A DNA stretch of 34,597 nucleotides from positions 1-34,597 of the forward strand of contig JAERTK010000308.1 in assembly GCA_016844935.1 (NCBI GenBank), in the 5' to 3' direction. This document shows positions 25,911-33,072 of the stretch, in pieces (position 1 is the stretch's first letter; every line of letters starts with the position of its first letter). The position numbers were made by a program, and so were the translations under genes. The DNA is from Desulfobacteraceae bacterium. GTDB lineage: Bacteria > Desulfobacterota > DSM-4660 > Desulfatiglandales > Desulfatiglandaceae. The notes beneath the pieces were generated by a model. It saw nothing but the letters and a program-made list of their open reading frames with translations. It did not search any database and had not been told where the DNA came from.

Positions 25911-26852
25911 TTACACGAACAGCGTGCTAACCGAGTTGGAATCATGGACTCTTTTGATGGTTTCTCCCAGAATCTCAGCGATGGAAAGATCAACAATCTT
26001 TGAACATGTAGCCCCAGTTTCGCTCAGCGGGATGGTATTGGTGATCACCAGGCGGTCAATGGGAGAGTCAACGATTCTTTCAATGGCGGGTCCCGACAGG
26101 ACCGGATGCGTACAGCAAGCGTGAATCGCGACGGCGCCTCTTTCTTTGAGTGCCAGAGCCGCCTGGGTCAGGGTTCCCGCAGTGTCAACCATATCGTCCA
26201 GAATGATGGCCGTTTTGCCGCTCACTTCGCCGATGATGTTCATGGCTTCTGCAACGTTCGGCGAGACCCGCCGCTTGTCGATGATGGCCAGTGATGCGGA
26301 AAGCCGTTTGGCAAAAGCCCGGGCCCGTTCAACACCCCCCGCATCGGGGGAGACGATCACCAGGTCCCCTTGTGTGTTGTTCTGGATGTATTTCAGCAAG
26401 ATGGGTGCCGCAAAGATATTGTCCACGGGAATATTGAAATACCCTTGGATCTGTCCCGCGTGGAGATCCATGGACACCACCCGTTGGGCCCCAGCTGTGG
26501 CGATGAGATCCGCGACCAGTTTGGCGGTGATGGGCACCCGGGGTTTTACCTTGCGGTCCTGCCGACCGTAGCCGTAATAGGGAATCACAGCGGTGATCCG
26601 TTCTGCGGAGGCGCGCTTCATGGCATCCATGATGATGAGAAGCTGCATCAGGTTGTCATTTACCGGGGTAGACGTGGATTGAATGACAAAAACATCGCGC
26701 CCTCTGATATTTTCACCCAGTTCAACCCGGGTTTCACCGTCGCTGAATGTCTTGGCAAGGATTTTCCCGGGGTCAACGCCGAGATATTGACAGACCTCAA
26801 GCGTCAATGCGGGATTGGCTGTTCCGCCGAATAGTTTTATATCATGGTCCAA
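25911..26852 (-). CDS. prs: Ribose-phosphate pyrophosphokinase (PRPP synthase)
   Basis: 313 residues, standard length. It makes PRPP from ribose 5-phosphate and ATP for nucleotide, His and Trp synthesis. Visible motifs: the N-terminal [10 protein letters not shown], the flexible-loop region [10 protein letters not shown] near residue 96, [11 protein letters not shown] near 130 and the PRPP-binding [10 protein letters not shown] near 219. The frame starts with TTG at 26852 ([10 protein letters not shown]) with GAGG about eight bases before it; the next Met lies well inside conserved sequence. tRNA-Gln ends 47 bases upstream, so prs may share its transcript with ispE and the tRNA. Confidence 0.96.
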   Translation of the reverse strand: MDHDIKLFGGTANPALTLEVCQYLGVDPGKILAKTFSDGETRVELGENIRGRDVFVIQSTSTPVNDNLMQLLIIMDAMKRASAERITAVIPYYGYGRQDRKVKPRVPITAKLVADLIATAGAQRVVSMDLHAGQIQGYFNIPVDNIFAAPILLKYIQNNTQGDLVIVSPDAGGVERARAFAKRLSASLAIIDKRRVSPNVAEAMNIIGEVSGKTAIILDDMVDTAGTLTQAALALKERGAVAIHACCTHPVLSGPAIERIVDSPIDRLVITNTIPLSETGATCSKIVDLSIAEILGETIKRVHDSNSVSTLFV

Positions 26853-26898
26853 CGCTGGATCCTCACGGGTTGCAATGAACGATCAGATTCTCTATCAA

Positions 26899-26973
26899 TG
26901 GCTGGGGCGGGAGGATTCGAACCTCCGAGTGCGGGCACCAAAAACCCGTGTCTTACCACTTGACGACGCCCCA
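26899..26973 (-). tRNA. trnQ: tRNA-Gln (anticodon UUG), CCA encoded
   Basis: On the minus strand the acceptor stem TGGGGCG (from 26973) pairs with CGCCCCA. The anticodon stem CGGGT/GCCCG holds the loop TTTTGGT with anticodon TTG. The T arm GGAGG-TTCGAAT-CCTCC is perfect. The discriminator G is followed by an encoded CCA (26901-26899). Its first 21 bases are also the last seven codons, stop included, of ispE: W G V V K W stop. The tRNA therefore begins inside a protein gene on the same strand. Confidence 0.96.
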
Positions 26974-27888
26974 TGAGTTAATCCCTTCCACCACAAAAAC
27001 CTGGGCCGAAGCTGTGGTATCGAGAACCGATTTTGCACGTATAGCCCCCGCTTTGGAATCAAAAATACCGAAAACGCTGGGGCCGCTCCCTGACATCAAA
27101 GCGCCGATGGCCCCAACATCCATCAGGGATTGCTTTATCTCCCCGACAATCGGAAACCTGGAAGCAGTTACCCGCTCCAGATCATTTTCCAAAAGACGAC
27201 AGGCTTCCACCGGCATTTTTTCTAAATTTCTAATGATAACGTGATATTCGTCATTTGTCAACTCTAATTCCCGTTCGTCTATTTCCCCGGACCGAAAAGA
27301 CGGTTGGTCCAGAGCCTTGTAGACCATCGCTGTCGAAATGGAAATGTCCGGCATAACAATCACATAGCAAAGTGGCGGCCATTTACGGATGGGTTCGAGC
27401 TTTTCGCCGATGCCCCGGGCGATGCAGGGGCTCCGCTTGAGGAAAAAGGGCACGTCAGCCCCCAGCTTAAGGGCTAATTCCGCCAAACGTTTTGGCGAGA
27501 GTGGCTGAGACGCGCAGAGGGTTTCGTTCAGGGCCATGAGAATAGCAGCGGCATCGCTGCTGCCGCCGCCGAGACCGGCGGCCACGGGGATCCTCTTGGT
27601 GAGACTTATGGAAAGCCCTTTCCCCCAGCCGATTTCGGAAAAAAAGGACTCCGCCGCGCGGCAGACCAGGTTATCGGCGTTTTCAGGGGCGGAAAAACCC
27701 TGGCAGGTGATGTCGATTCGGGGTTCTTCAATGAATTTCAGCTGGAGGTGGTCAAAGAGGCCCACAGGTACCATGATGGAGACCAGTTCGTGGTAGCCGT
27801 CAGGCCGACGTCCCGTGATTTTCAGCCGAATGTTTAATTTGGCGGGGGCCAGGGCGCTGAAGGGTTGATCAGAAGTGACGGTTGACAT
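26953..27888 (-). CDS. ispE: 4-diphosphocytidyl-2-C-methyl-D-erythritol kinase
   Basis: 311 residues from ATG 27888. IspE phosphorylates CDP-methylerythritol in the MEP isoprenoid pathway. The GHMP-kinase signature is clear: LAPAKLNIRLKI near residue 20 and the ATP loop PVAAGLGGGSSDAAA near residue 105, with a C-terminal SGSGPSVFG. A TTG at 27918 overlapping the DUF1844 stop is an alternative start that would add ten residues. Neither start has a strong ribosome site. The last six residues and the stop are encoded by the first 21 bases of tRNA-Gln. Downstream order tRNA-Gln then prs is common in this group. Confidence 0.95.
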   Translation of the reverse strand: MSTVTSDQPFSALAPAKLNIRLKITGRRPDGYHELVSIMVPVGLFDHLQLKFIEEPRIDITCQGFSAPENADNLVCRAAESFFSEIGWGKGLSISLTKRIPVAAGLGGGSSDAAAILMALNETLCASQPLSPKRLAELALKLGADVPFFLKRSPCIARGIGEKLEPIRKWPPLCYVIVMPDISISTAMVYKALDQPSFRSGEIDERELELTNDEYHVIIRNLEKMPVEACRLLENDLERVTASRFPIVGEIKQSLMDVGAIGALMSGSGPSVFGIFDSKAGAIRAKSVLDTTASAQVFVVEGINSWGVVKW

Positions 27889-27914
27889 GATATTTTCGCC
27901 GGAGCGGAGGGTTT

Positions 27915-28331
27915 TCAAGGCGTTTCTTTCACATATCGGAGGCGAAGGTCCGCCAGGATATTTTCAATGAATTTTTCCTCATCACCGGTCAGGTTCCCTG
28001 CTGTTTTTTCCTTCAGCATGGCAATGGTGTCAATGGCATGTTTGGCCAGTGGGATATCTTTCTTCTTTTCGTTGGTCTGGGGATCGGGCAATTCACCCAG
28101 ATGGAACAAGGCGGTTGAGCTGAGGCTGAAAATGAACGACAGGAAGCTTACTTCAGGCAAGGGCATCCGGGAGGCATCCGGTGAGGGCTCCTCCTTAGGC
28201 CTTTTATTTTCTGTTTTCCCGGTGGTGTCACCGGTTTTCGGTTCTCTCGTTTCATCCCCGTTTTTATTCCCGTTTTTATTTGGGGCGCGTTTATCTTTGA
28301 TGACGAACCCCTTTTCGTTTTCTTCCGACAT
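27915..28331 (-). CDS. DUF1844 family protein
   Basis: 138 residues. The N-terminal ~55 residues are low-complexity and rich in Lys, Glu, Asn and Thr, probably disordered. The C-terminal half is the DUF1844 domain: VSFLSFIFSLSSTALFHLGELPDP, then HAIDTIAMLKEKTAGNLT and a terminal DLRLRYV. The first segment is a hydrophobic helix that may touch the membrane. The family is widespread in Desulfobacterota and Acidobacteria, with no established function. GGGGAGGG about ten bases before the ATG supports the start. It lies 15 bases after serA and its stop touches ispE. Confidence 0.85.
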   Translation of the reverse strand: MSEENEKGFVIKDKRAPNKNGNKNGDETREPKTGDTTGKTENKRPKEEPSPDASRMPLPEVSFLSFIFSLSSTALFHLGELPDPQTNEKKKDIPLAKHAIDTIAMLKEKTAGNLTGDEEKFIENILADLRLRYVKETP

Positions 28332-28346
28332 ATGTCAACCCTCCCC

Positions 28347-29927
28347 TCACAGGTTAATCCTGCGTACTGAAATAATGTGTTCCAAATTCCTGATTTTCGA
28401 AATAATATCGTCGCCAATCATCTCACTGATGGAAAGGAAAATGACATTTTCCTTATGTTCTCTTTCTTCACCCACCTGCATCCGGTTGATGTTGATGCCC
28501 CCTTGCCCCAGGGTGGAGGCGATGGCACCGATCACCCCCGGAACGTTCTCGTTATGGATCAATAGATTGTGTCCTTCGGGTATGGCCTCCAGGTAAAAAT
28601 TATTGATCCGGAGAATTCGAGGCAGTTTTTTTCCGAAGATGGTGCCGGAGACAATATGCTCATCCTCCAATGTCTTGACGGTGAGTTTTGCAAGACTTGA
28701 AAAACCTTCGCTTGTGCTGGTCCTGGACTCCACGACCTTGATGCCCCTGTCGGCAGCAATATGGGCCGCGTTTACAAAATTGACGTCGTGTTTGAGGATA
28801 GGGGTGAGCAGCCCTTTGAGCATGGCGGTGGTCAGCGGCTTCACATCATATTGGGTGATGACGCCGGAATAATCGATTCTCACCTCCACCAGGGCGCTGT
28901 CGGACAACTGGGCCTGCAGGGAACCCATCCGTTCCAGCAAAATCGCGTAGGGCCTGAGAACGGTCATCAGTTCAGTGCTGATGCTGGGGACATTGACCGC
29001 GTTCTTGACGGACCCATGGAGCAGGTAGGCGATGATCTGCTCGGCAATTTCTTTTGCCACATTGTCCTGGGCTTCCCGAGTGGACGCGCCCAGGTGGGGG
29101 GTGCAAATGAAGTTGTCCAGATTCATGAGCCTGTTTCCCTCGGGTGGTTCAGTGGTGAAGACATCAAAGGCGGCACCGGCGAGACGTCCGGATTCCAGTG
29201 CTTCACAGACGGCCTCCTCGTTTACGATGCCCCCGCGGGCGCAATTGAGCAAAATGGCGTCTTTTTTCATTTTGGCAAGGGCATCGCGGTTGATCATGTC
29301 GGTGGTTTCTTCGGTTTTGGGTGTGTGGATGGTGACATAATCCGCCCGGGCAAGGAGTTCATCCAGGGATACCGGTTCCAGATCAAGCTTTTCAACGGTT
29401 TCCGGCTTGAGATAGGGATCGAAAACGATCACTTTCATTTTCATGCCCCGTGCCCGATCGGCCACAATGCGACCGATGTGGCCTGCGCCGATGAGCCCCA
29501 GGGTTTTGTTGAAGAGCTCGCGGCCCTTGAAGGCCTTCTTTTCCCACTTGCCCGATTTAAGGGACGTTGTTGCCTGGGGGATACTGCGTGAAATGGCCAT
29601 CATCATGGCCATGGTGTGTTCCGCTGTGGTGATGGTGTTTCCCTCGGGGGTATTCATGACAATGATGCCGCGGCGGCTGGCTTCTGTAATATCCACATTA
29701 TCAAGGCCGATACCGGCCCTGCCGATGACCCTGAGTTTGCGGGCCGATGCCAGGATGTCCCCTGTGACACGGGTGGCACTGCGGATGACAAGACCCTCGT
29801 AGTTGTGAATGATATCCTTGAGCTCCCGGGGGCTGATTTCGGTCCGCACATCCACCTCGATATCGGGGGTTTCCTGAAAAAGTTGAATGCCCACTTGTGA
29901 AAGAGGATCGCTTACCAGAACTTTCAT
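28347..29927 (-). CDS. serA: D-3-phosphoglycerate dehydrogenase, long ACT-containing form
   Basis: 526 residues from ATG 29927, chosen because AGGAG lies seven bases upstream; the frame upstream to 30008 does not look coding. SerA oxidises 3-phosphoglycerate with NAD, the first step of serine synthesis. The NAD loop GLIGAGHIGRIVADRARG lies near residue 145, LNCARGGIVNEEAV near 230 and PHLGASTREAQ with the catalytic His near 280. An allosteric substrate-binding domain and a C-terminal ACT domain (NVPGVIGAIASTLGQGGININRMQ) follow, so serine feedback is likely. It heads the leftward unit serA-DUF1844-ispE. Confidence 0.96.
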   Translation of the reverse strand: MKVLVSDPLSQVGIQLFQETPDIEVDVRTEISPRELKDIIHNYEGLVIRSATRVTGDILASARKLRVIGRAGIGLDNVDITEASRRGIIVMNTPEGNTITTAEHTMAMMMAISRSIPQATTSLKSGKWEKKAFKGRELFNKTLGLIGAGHIGRIVADRARGMKMKVIVFDPYLKPETVEKLDLEPVSLDELLARADYVTIHTPKTEETTDMINRDALAKMKKDAILLNCARGGIVNEEAVCEALESGRLAGAAFDVFTTEPPEGNRLMNLDNFICTPHLGASTREAQDNVAKEIAEQIIAYLLHGSVKNAVNVPSISTELMTVLRPYAILLERMGSLQAQLSDSALVEVRIDYSGVITQYDVKPLTTAMLKGLLTPILKHDVNFVNAAHIAADRGIKVVESRTSTSEGFSSLAKLTVKTLEDEHIVSGTIFGKKLPRILRINNFYLEAIPEGHNLLIHNENVPGVIGAIASTLGQGGININRMQVGEEREHKENVIFLSISEMIGDDIISKIRNLEHIISVRRINL

Positions 29928-30035
29928 GGGTTTTCTCCTGAATGCTTTTCGCAAGTTCCCTGCAGCGGGAGATTTATGAGGCCGTGAAAATACCCTCATG
30001 AGAATCAATTATTCTTGTCTTTAGAAATAGTGTTT

Positions 30036-30069
30036 ATTATACTATCATCAACAGCCTGCGGTCTGTCAA
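30036..30069 (-). promoter_or_regulatory. Possible promoter for serA (leftward)
   Basis: On the minus strand a perfect TATAAT lies at 30041-30036 and a perfect TTGACA at 30069-30064, but the spacer is 22 bp, longer than ideal; TAGTAT three bases closer gives 19. The -10 box is the better half. Transcription would start near 30030 and give a leader of about 100 nt. The rest of the 463-bp gap (29928-30390) holds the porin promoter and AT-rich sequence, with no gene seen. Confidence 0.4.
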
Positions 30070-30200
30070 GAGGGATGGTGGGCGAAAGTGACGAAGATTT
30101 TTTCTGTCTTTGGACGGGATGGAACCGGGTCATACGCTCCCTAATGGCGGCGAGGGAAAAGAGTGTGAAAAATTATCCCTCCAGAATGCTTGAAAAATGC

Positions 30201-30229
30201 TTGACATTTTCTTCATAACTTGCTAATTC
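30201..30229 (+). promoter_or_regulatory. Promoter for the tandem porin genes
   Basis: TTGACA at 30201-30206, a 17-bp spacer, then TGC-TAATTC (30221-30229), an extended -10 arrangement. The predicted start is near 30236, giving an A/T-rich leader of about 155 nt that ends in a strong AGGAGGAG (30377-30384) six bases before the first porin ATG. These features fit a highly expressed outer-membrane protein. Activity is inferred. Confidence 0.6.
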
Positions 30230-30390
30230 ACTGTGACAAAGGATCAGCATGGATACATATAATTGAAAGCGGCTGTTCTGCGGCCATATTTTTTTAAAGA
30301 AAGGGGGGGATATTTAAAACGATTTTCCAGGTTTCATTGTTTTTTTTAAAGTCTAACCCGAAACAAATCTTTTTTTAGGAGGAGAGAGTA

Positions 30391-31611
30391 ATGAAGAAGC
30401 TATTTATTATTGGGATTGCGGCGCTGTTGCTGGTTGCCTTTAGTGTACCGGCCATGGCCAAAGTGAAGATCGGTGGTATCATCTTTACGGATTTCTATTA
30501 TCTGGATCGTGACAGTGACAACGCCGTTCTGGCCACCGGATTTAATGATCCTTACCAGGTGACCACCATTCAGGTGCCGAACATTACCCGTCTTTACGGT
30601 CGATGGACCAACGAAGACAACGTGGGCATGTTCATCGAGTTGGGTGTCGGTCAGAACAGTGGTGCAGTAGACGCCAACACCTCGAACGGCGTTTCACTGC
30701 GGCACGCTTACGGCTGGTGGGACGTTACCCCCAATTTCCAGATCCTGGCCGGTAAGAGCACAACCCCCTTTTCACCCCTGAATCCTTCCCAGCTGCTGGG
30801 TACCCGATCCGGTTCATTGAACATCATCGGCGTGGGTTACGGTAACTTCTACAGTGGCCGTTTCGCCCAGGTGAGGGGTACCTTCAAATTTGGGAAATGG
30901 GGCCGTGTTGCCTTGGCCCTGGTGGATCCCAATGGAACCCAGCGTTACCATGCTACCTACAACAACTATTTCCCCTATGACAATTGGGGCGTTCCGTACC
31001 AGACCAACACCAAGATTCCCCGGTTTGACCTTGCGGTGCCGCTCTATTTTGGACCCGTCAGCATTTACCCCGGGTTCCTGTATCAGTACAGGAGCGTGGA
31101 CACCAACCAGAGCAATTACGACAATTCCATCAGCACCTACATCGGTTCTCTCGGCGTGAAAGCCGGTTTTGGCGGTTTCTCCATTTCGGCTGAAGGTAAC
31201 TACGGCTCGAATATGGCCAACACCCGTGGTCTGATCGGTACCTCTGGACCGTCCTACCTGGCTTCCGCTCAGTTGAATCCGGATTCCGGTAAAATTAACA
31301 ACGCTACCACCTATGCCTACTGGATTGACCTCTCCTATAAGATCGGTCCGGTGACACCCCATGTGATGTTCGGCCAGGAAAAGAGCTCCAACGACGTGTA
31401 TGTTGGTACGGTGGGATCAGGTGCCCAGGTCGCCGCGGATTCCAGATCTTCAATGTGGGGCTTCAGTATCCCCATCGATCTGGCAAAGGGCTTCAGGATC
31501 AGACCGGAACTCATGTGGTATGATGATGGCGAACTCCAGATTCAGGGAAATGATGAAGTGAAATTGGGAAAATATGCCATCTACGGTGTGCAGTTCCAGA
31601 TCACCTTCTAA
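30391..31611 (+). CDS. Outer-membrane porin, first of two paralogues
   Basis: 406 residues. A clear Sec signal peptide (MKKLFIIGIAALLLVAFSVPAMA, cut after AMA near residue 23) is followed by a protein rich in aromatic/glycine alternation typical of beta strands. It ends in QFQITF with the terminal Phe needed for BAM insertion. The body contains WTNEDNVGM, LRHAYGWWDVTP and AGKSTTPFSPLNPSQLLGTRSGSL, all shared with the next gene. It is probably a general or substrate-selective porin; the substrate cannot be read. A strong ribosome site precedes it and a strong terminator lies 57 bases after its stop, so it should be the more highly expressed copy. Confidence 0.85.
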   Translation: MKKLFIIGIAALLLVAFSVPAMAKVKIGGIIFTDFYYLDRDSDNAVLATGFNDPYQVTTIQVPNITRLYGRWTNEDNVGMFIELGVGQNSGAVDANTSNGVSLRHAYGWWDVTPNFQILAGKSTTPFSPLNPSQLLGTRSGSLNIIGVGYGNFYSGRFAQVRGTFKFGKWGRVALALVDPNGTQRYHATYNNYFPYDNWGVPYQTNTKIPRFDLAVPLYFGPVSIYPGFLYQYRSVDTNQSNYDNSISTYIGSLGVKAGFGGFSISAEGNYGSNMANTRGLIGTSGPSYLASAQLNPDSGKINNATTYAYWIDLSYKIGPVTPHVMFGQEKSSNDVYVGTVGSGAQVAADSRSSMWGFSIPIDLAKGFRIRPELMWYDDGELQIQGNDEVKLGKYAIYGVQFQITF

Positions 31612-31667
31612 ACCGGCATCACTTTTTTTGCCCTCGGTTCACCCGGGAGCATAAGTGCCTATTCTGA

Positions 31668-31704
31668 CCCCCTTCCCCCTTGTTCATGGGGGAAGGGGGT
31701 TTTT
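31668..31704 (+). terminator. Intrinsic terminator between the porin genes
   Basis: A perfect 12-bp stem, CCCCCTTCCCCC (31668-31679) with GGGGGAAGGGGG (31688-31699), an eight-base loop and TTTTT (31700-31704). It is a very strong rightward terminator after the first porin. Its T-run ends only four bases before the ribosome site (GGAGG, 31708-31712) of the second porin. Confidence 0.92.
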
Positions 31705-31720
31705 CGTGGAGGCGATGAAA

Positions 31721-32917
31721 ATGAAAAAGTTTTTTCTCTCGGGGGTGCTGGCGGTGCTTTTGCTGGGCCTCGTTCCATTCGTTTCGGCCAAGGTGAAGAT
31801 CGGAGGGATTGTTTTTACGGATTTTTATTACCTGGATCGAAACGGGGCCAATGCGGAATTCAGCGGAGTGGGAGATGGCCCCTATACGGTCACCACCATA
31901 CAGGTCCCCGACATCACACGTCTCTATGCCACCTGGACCAATGAAGACAACGTGGGCATGTATATTGAACTGGGTATTGGCCAGGAAGACGGGGAAATCG
32001 ACCAGAACCAGAGCAATGGCGTTAATTTGCGGCATGCCTATGGTTGGTGGCAGGTTACCCCCGGATTTCAACTGATGGCCGGCAAGAGTACCACCCCCTT
32101 TTCGCCGCTGAACCCTTCCCAGTTGCTGGGAACCCGATCCGGAAGCCTCAATATTGTTGGAGTGGGGTACGGGAATTTTTATTCCGGCCGGTTTGCGCAG
32201 ATCAGGGGAACCTACCAATTCTGCAAGAACGCCAGGGTGGCCCTGGCTCTGGTGGATCCCAATGGAAGTGCCCGATATATCGGGACGAACGGTCCCTGGA
32301 GCGACTTTGGTATCGCCACACAGAATAATACCAAAATCCCCAGAATTGACATTTCCCTGCCGGTTTTTTTTGGCCCGGTCTCTCTTTACCCCAGCTTTAT
32401 GTATCAGCACCGGACCGTTGATGCAAACGGCGCTCCAGGCGGATCGGTGGATAACGATTTGAACAGCTACATCGGTTCTTTGGGGTTCAAGTTCGGTATG
32501 GGGCCGCTGATGCTCAGCGGGGAAGGCAACTGGGGCAAAAACTGGGGAAACACCCGCGGTCTCATCGGCAACAGCGTGCCGGCCATTATCTCAAGCGCCA
32601 TGCTCGATCCCTTCAACAACCGGATTGACGATGCTGACACCTACAGTTACTGGTTTGATCTTTCCTATGGGTTCGGCGCCATCACGCCCCACGTGATTTT
32701 TGGCGAAATGTCCACCAGCAACAAAATCTTAGGCTTTGATCTGGATGCAAAGAGCCGTATGTGGGGCTTCAGTGTCCCCATCGATCTGTCCAAAGGATTC
32801 AGGATTCGCCCCGAAGTCATGTGGTACGACGATGGTGAGCTCAAGGTCCAAAATGTGGGTGACCTGGATATGGGAAAATACGCCATCTACGGGGTTCAGT
32901 TCCAAGTCACTTTTTGA
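31721..32917 (+). CDS. Outer-membrane porin, second paralogue
   Basis: 398 residues from ATG 31721, which lies eight bases after GGAGG (31708-31712); an ATG at 31715 is too close, and the frame upstream to 31655 crosses the terminator. A signal peptide (MKKFFLSGVLAVLLLGLVPFVSA) precedes the same AKVKIGGIVFTDFYYLDR start as in the first porin; strands are well conserved and loops differ, most clearly around residues 195-215 and 245-260. It ends QFQVTF. One unpaired Cys in QFCKNARV is unusual for an outer-membrane barrel. It probably arose by tandem duplication and diverged in its external loops. Its stop overlaps the left end of a small inverted-repeat element. Confidence 0.83.
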   Translation: MKKFFLSGVLAVLLLGLVPFVSAKVKIGGIVFTDFYYLDRNGANAEFSGVGDGPYTVTTIQVPDITRLYATWTNEDNVGMYIELGIGQEDGEIDQNQSNGVNLRHAYGWWQVTPGFQLMAGKSTTPFSPLNPSQLLGTRSGSLNIVGVGYGNFYSGRFAQIRGTYQFCKNARVALALVDPNGSARYIGTNGPWSDFGIATQNNTKIPRIDISLPVFFGPVSLYPSFMYQHRTVDANGAPGGSVDNDLNSYIGSLGFKFGMGPLMLSGEGNWGKNWGNTRGLIGNSVPAIISSAMLDPFNNRIDDADTYSYWFDLSYGFGAITPHVIFGEMSTSNKILGFDLDAKSRMWGFSVPIDLSKGFRIRPEVMWYDDGELKVQNVGDLDMGKYAIYGVQFQVTF

Positions 32918-33057
32918 GACCTTTGCAAAACGCCCCCTTTTGCCCAATATCGGCGTCAGGCTCAAATTTCAATCCTCGAAATATTCAGTATATTCCTGTG
33001 GTTGAAATTATCACCTTTCTTGATCTTGGACAAAATTGAACATTTTTCAAAGGTCTC
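32916..33057. mobile_element. MITE-like element with 15-bp terminal inverted repeats
   Basis: The left end GAGACCTTTGCAAAA (32916-32930) and right end TTTTTCAAAGGTCTC (33043-33057) are inverted repeats with one mismatch in 15. Inside is a second pair, AATTTCAA (32965-32972) and TTGAAATT (33002-33009), and a small stem GCAAAA/TTTTGC (32925-32943). The 142-bp element has no coding frame. No clear target duplication flanks it. The left end overlaps the porin TGA. It may be a non-autonomous insertion sequence derivative; the parent element is not in the window. Confidence 0.6.
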
Positions 33058-33072
33058 CTTAATTAAAAGAGG

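Noticed and set aside
30015..30218. Small plus-strand open frame in the serA-porin gap
   Set aside because: No ribosome site, no recognisable protein features, and it overlaps both promoters.
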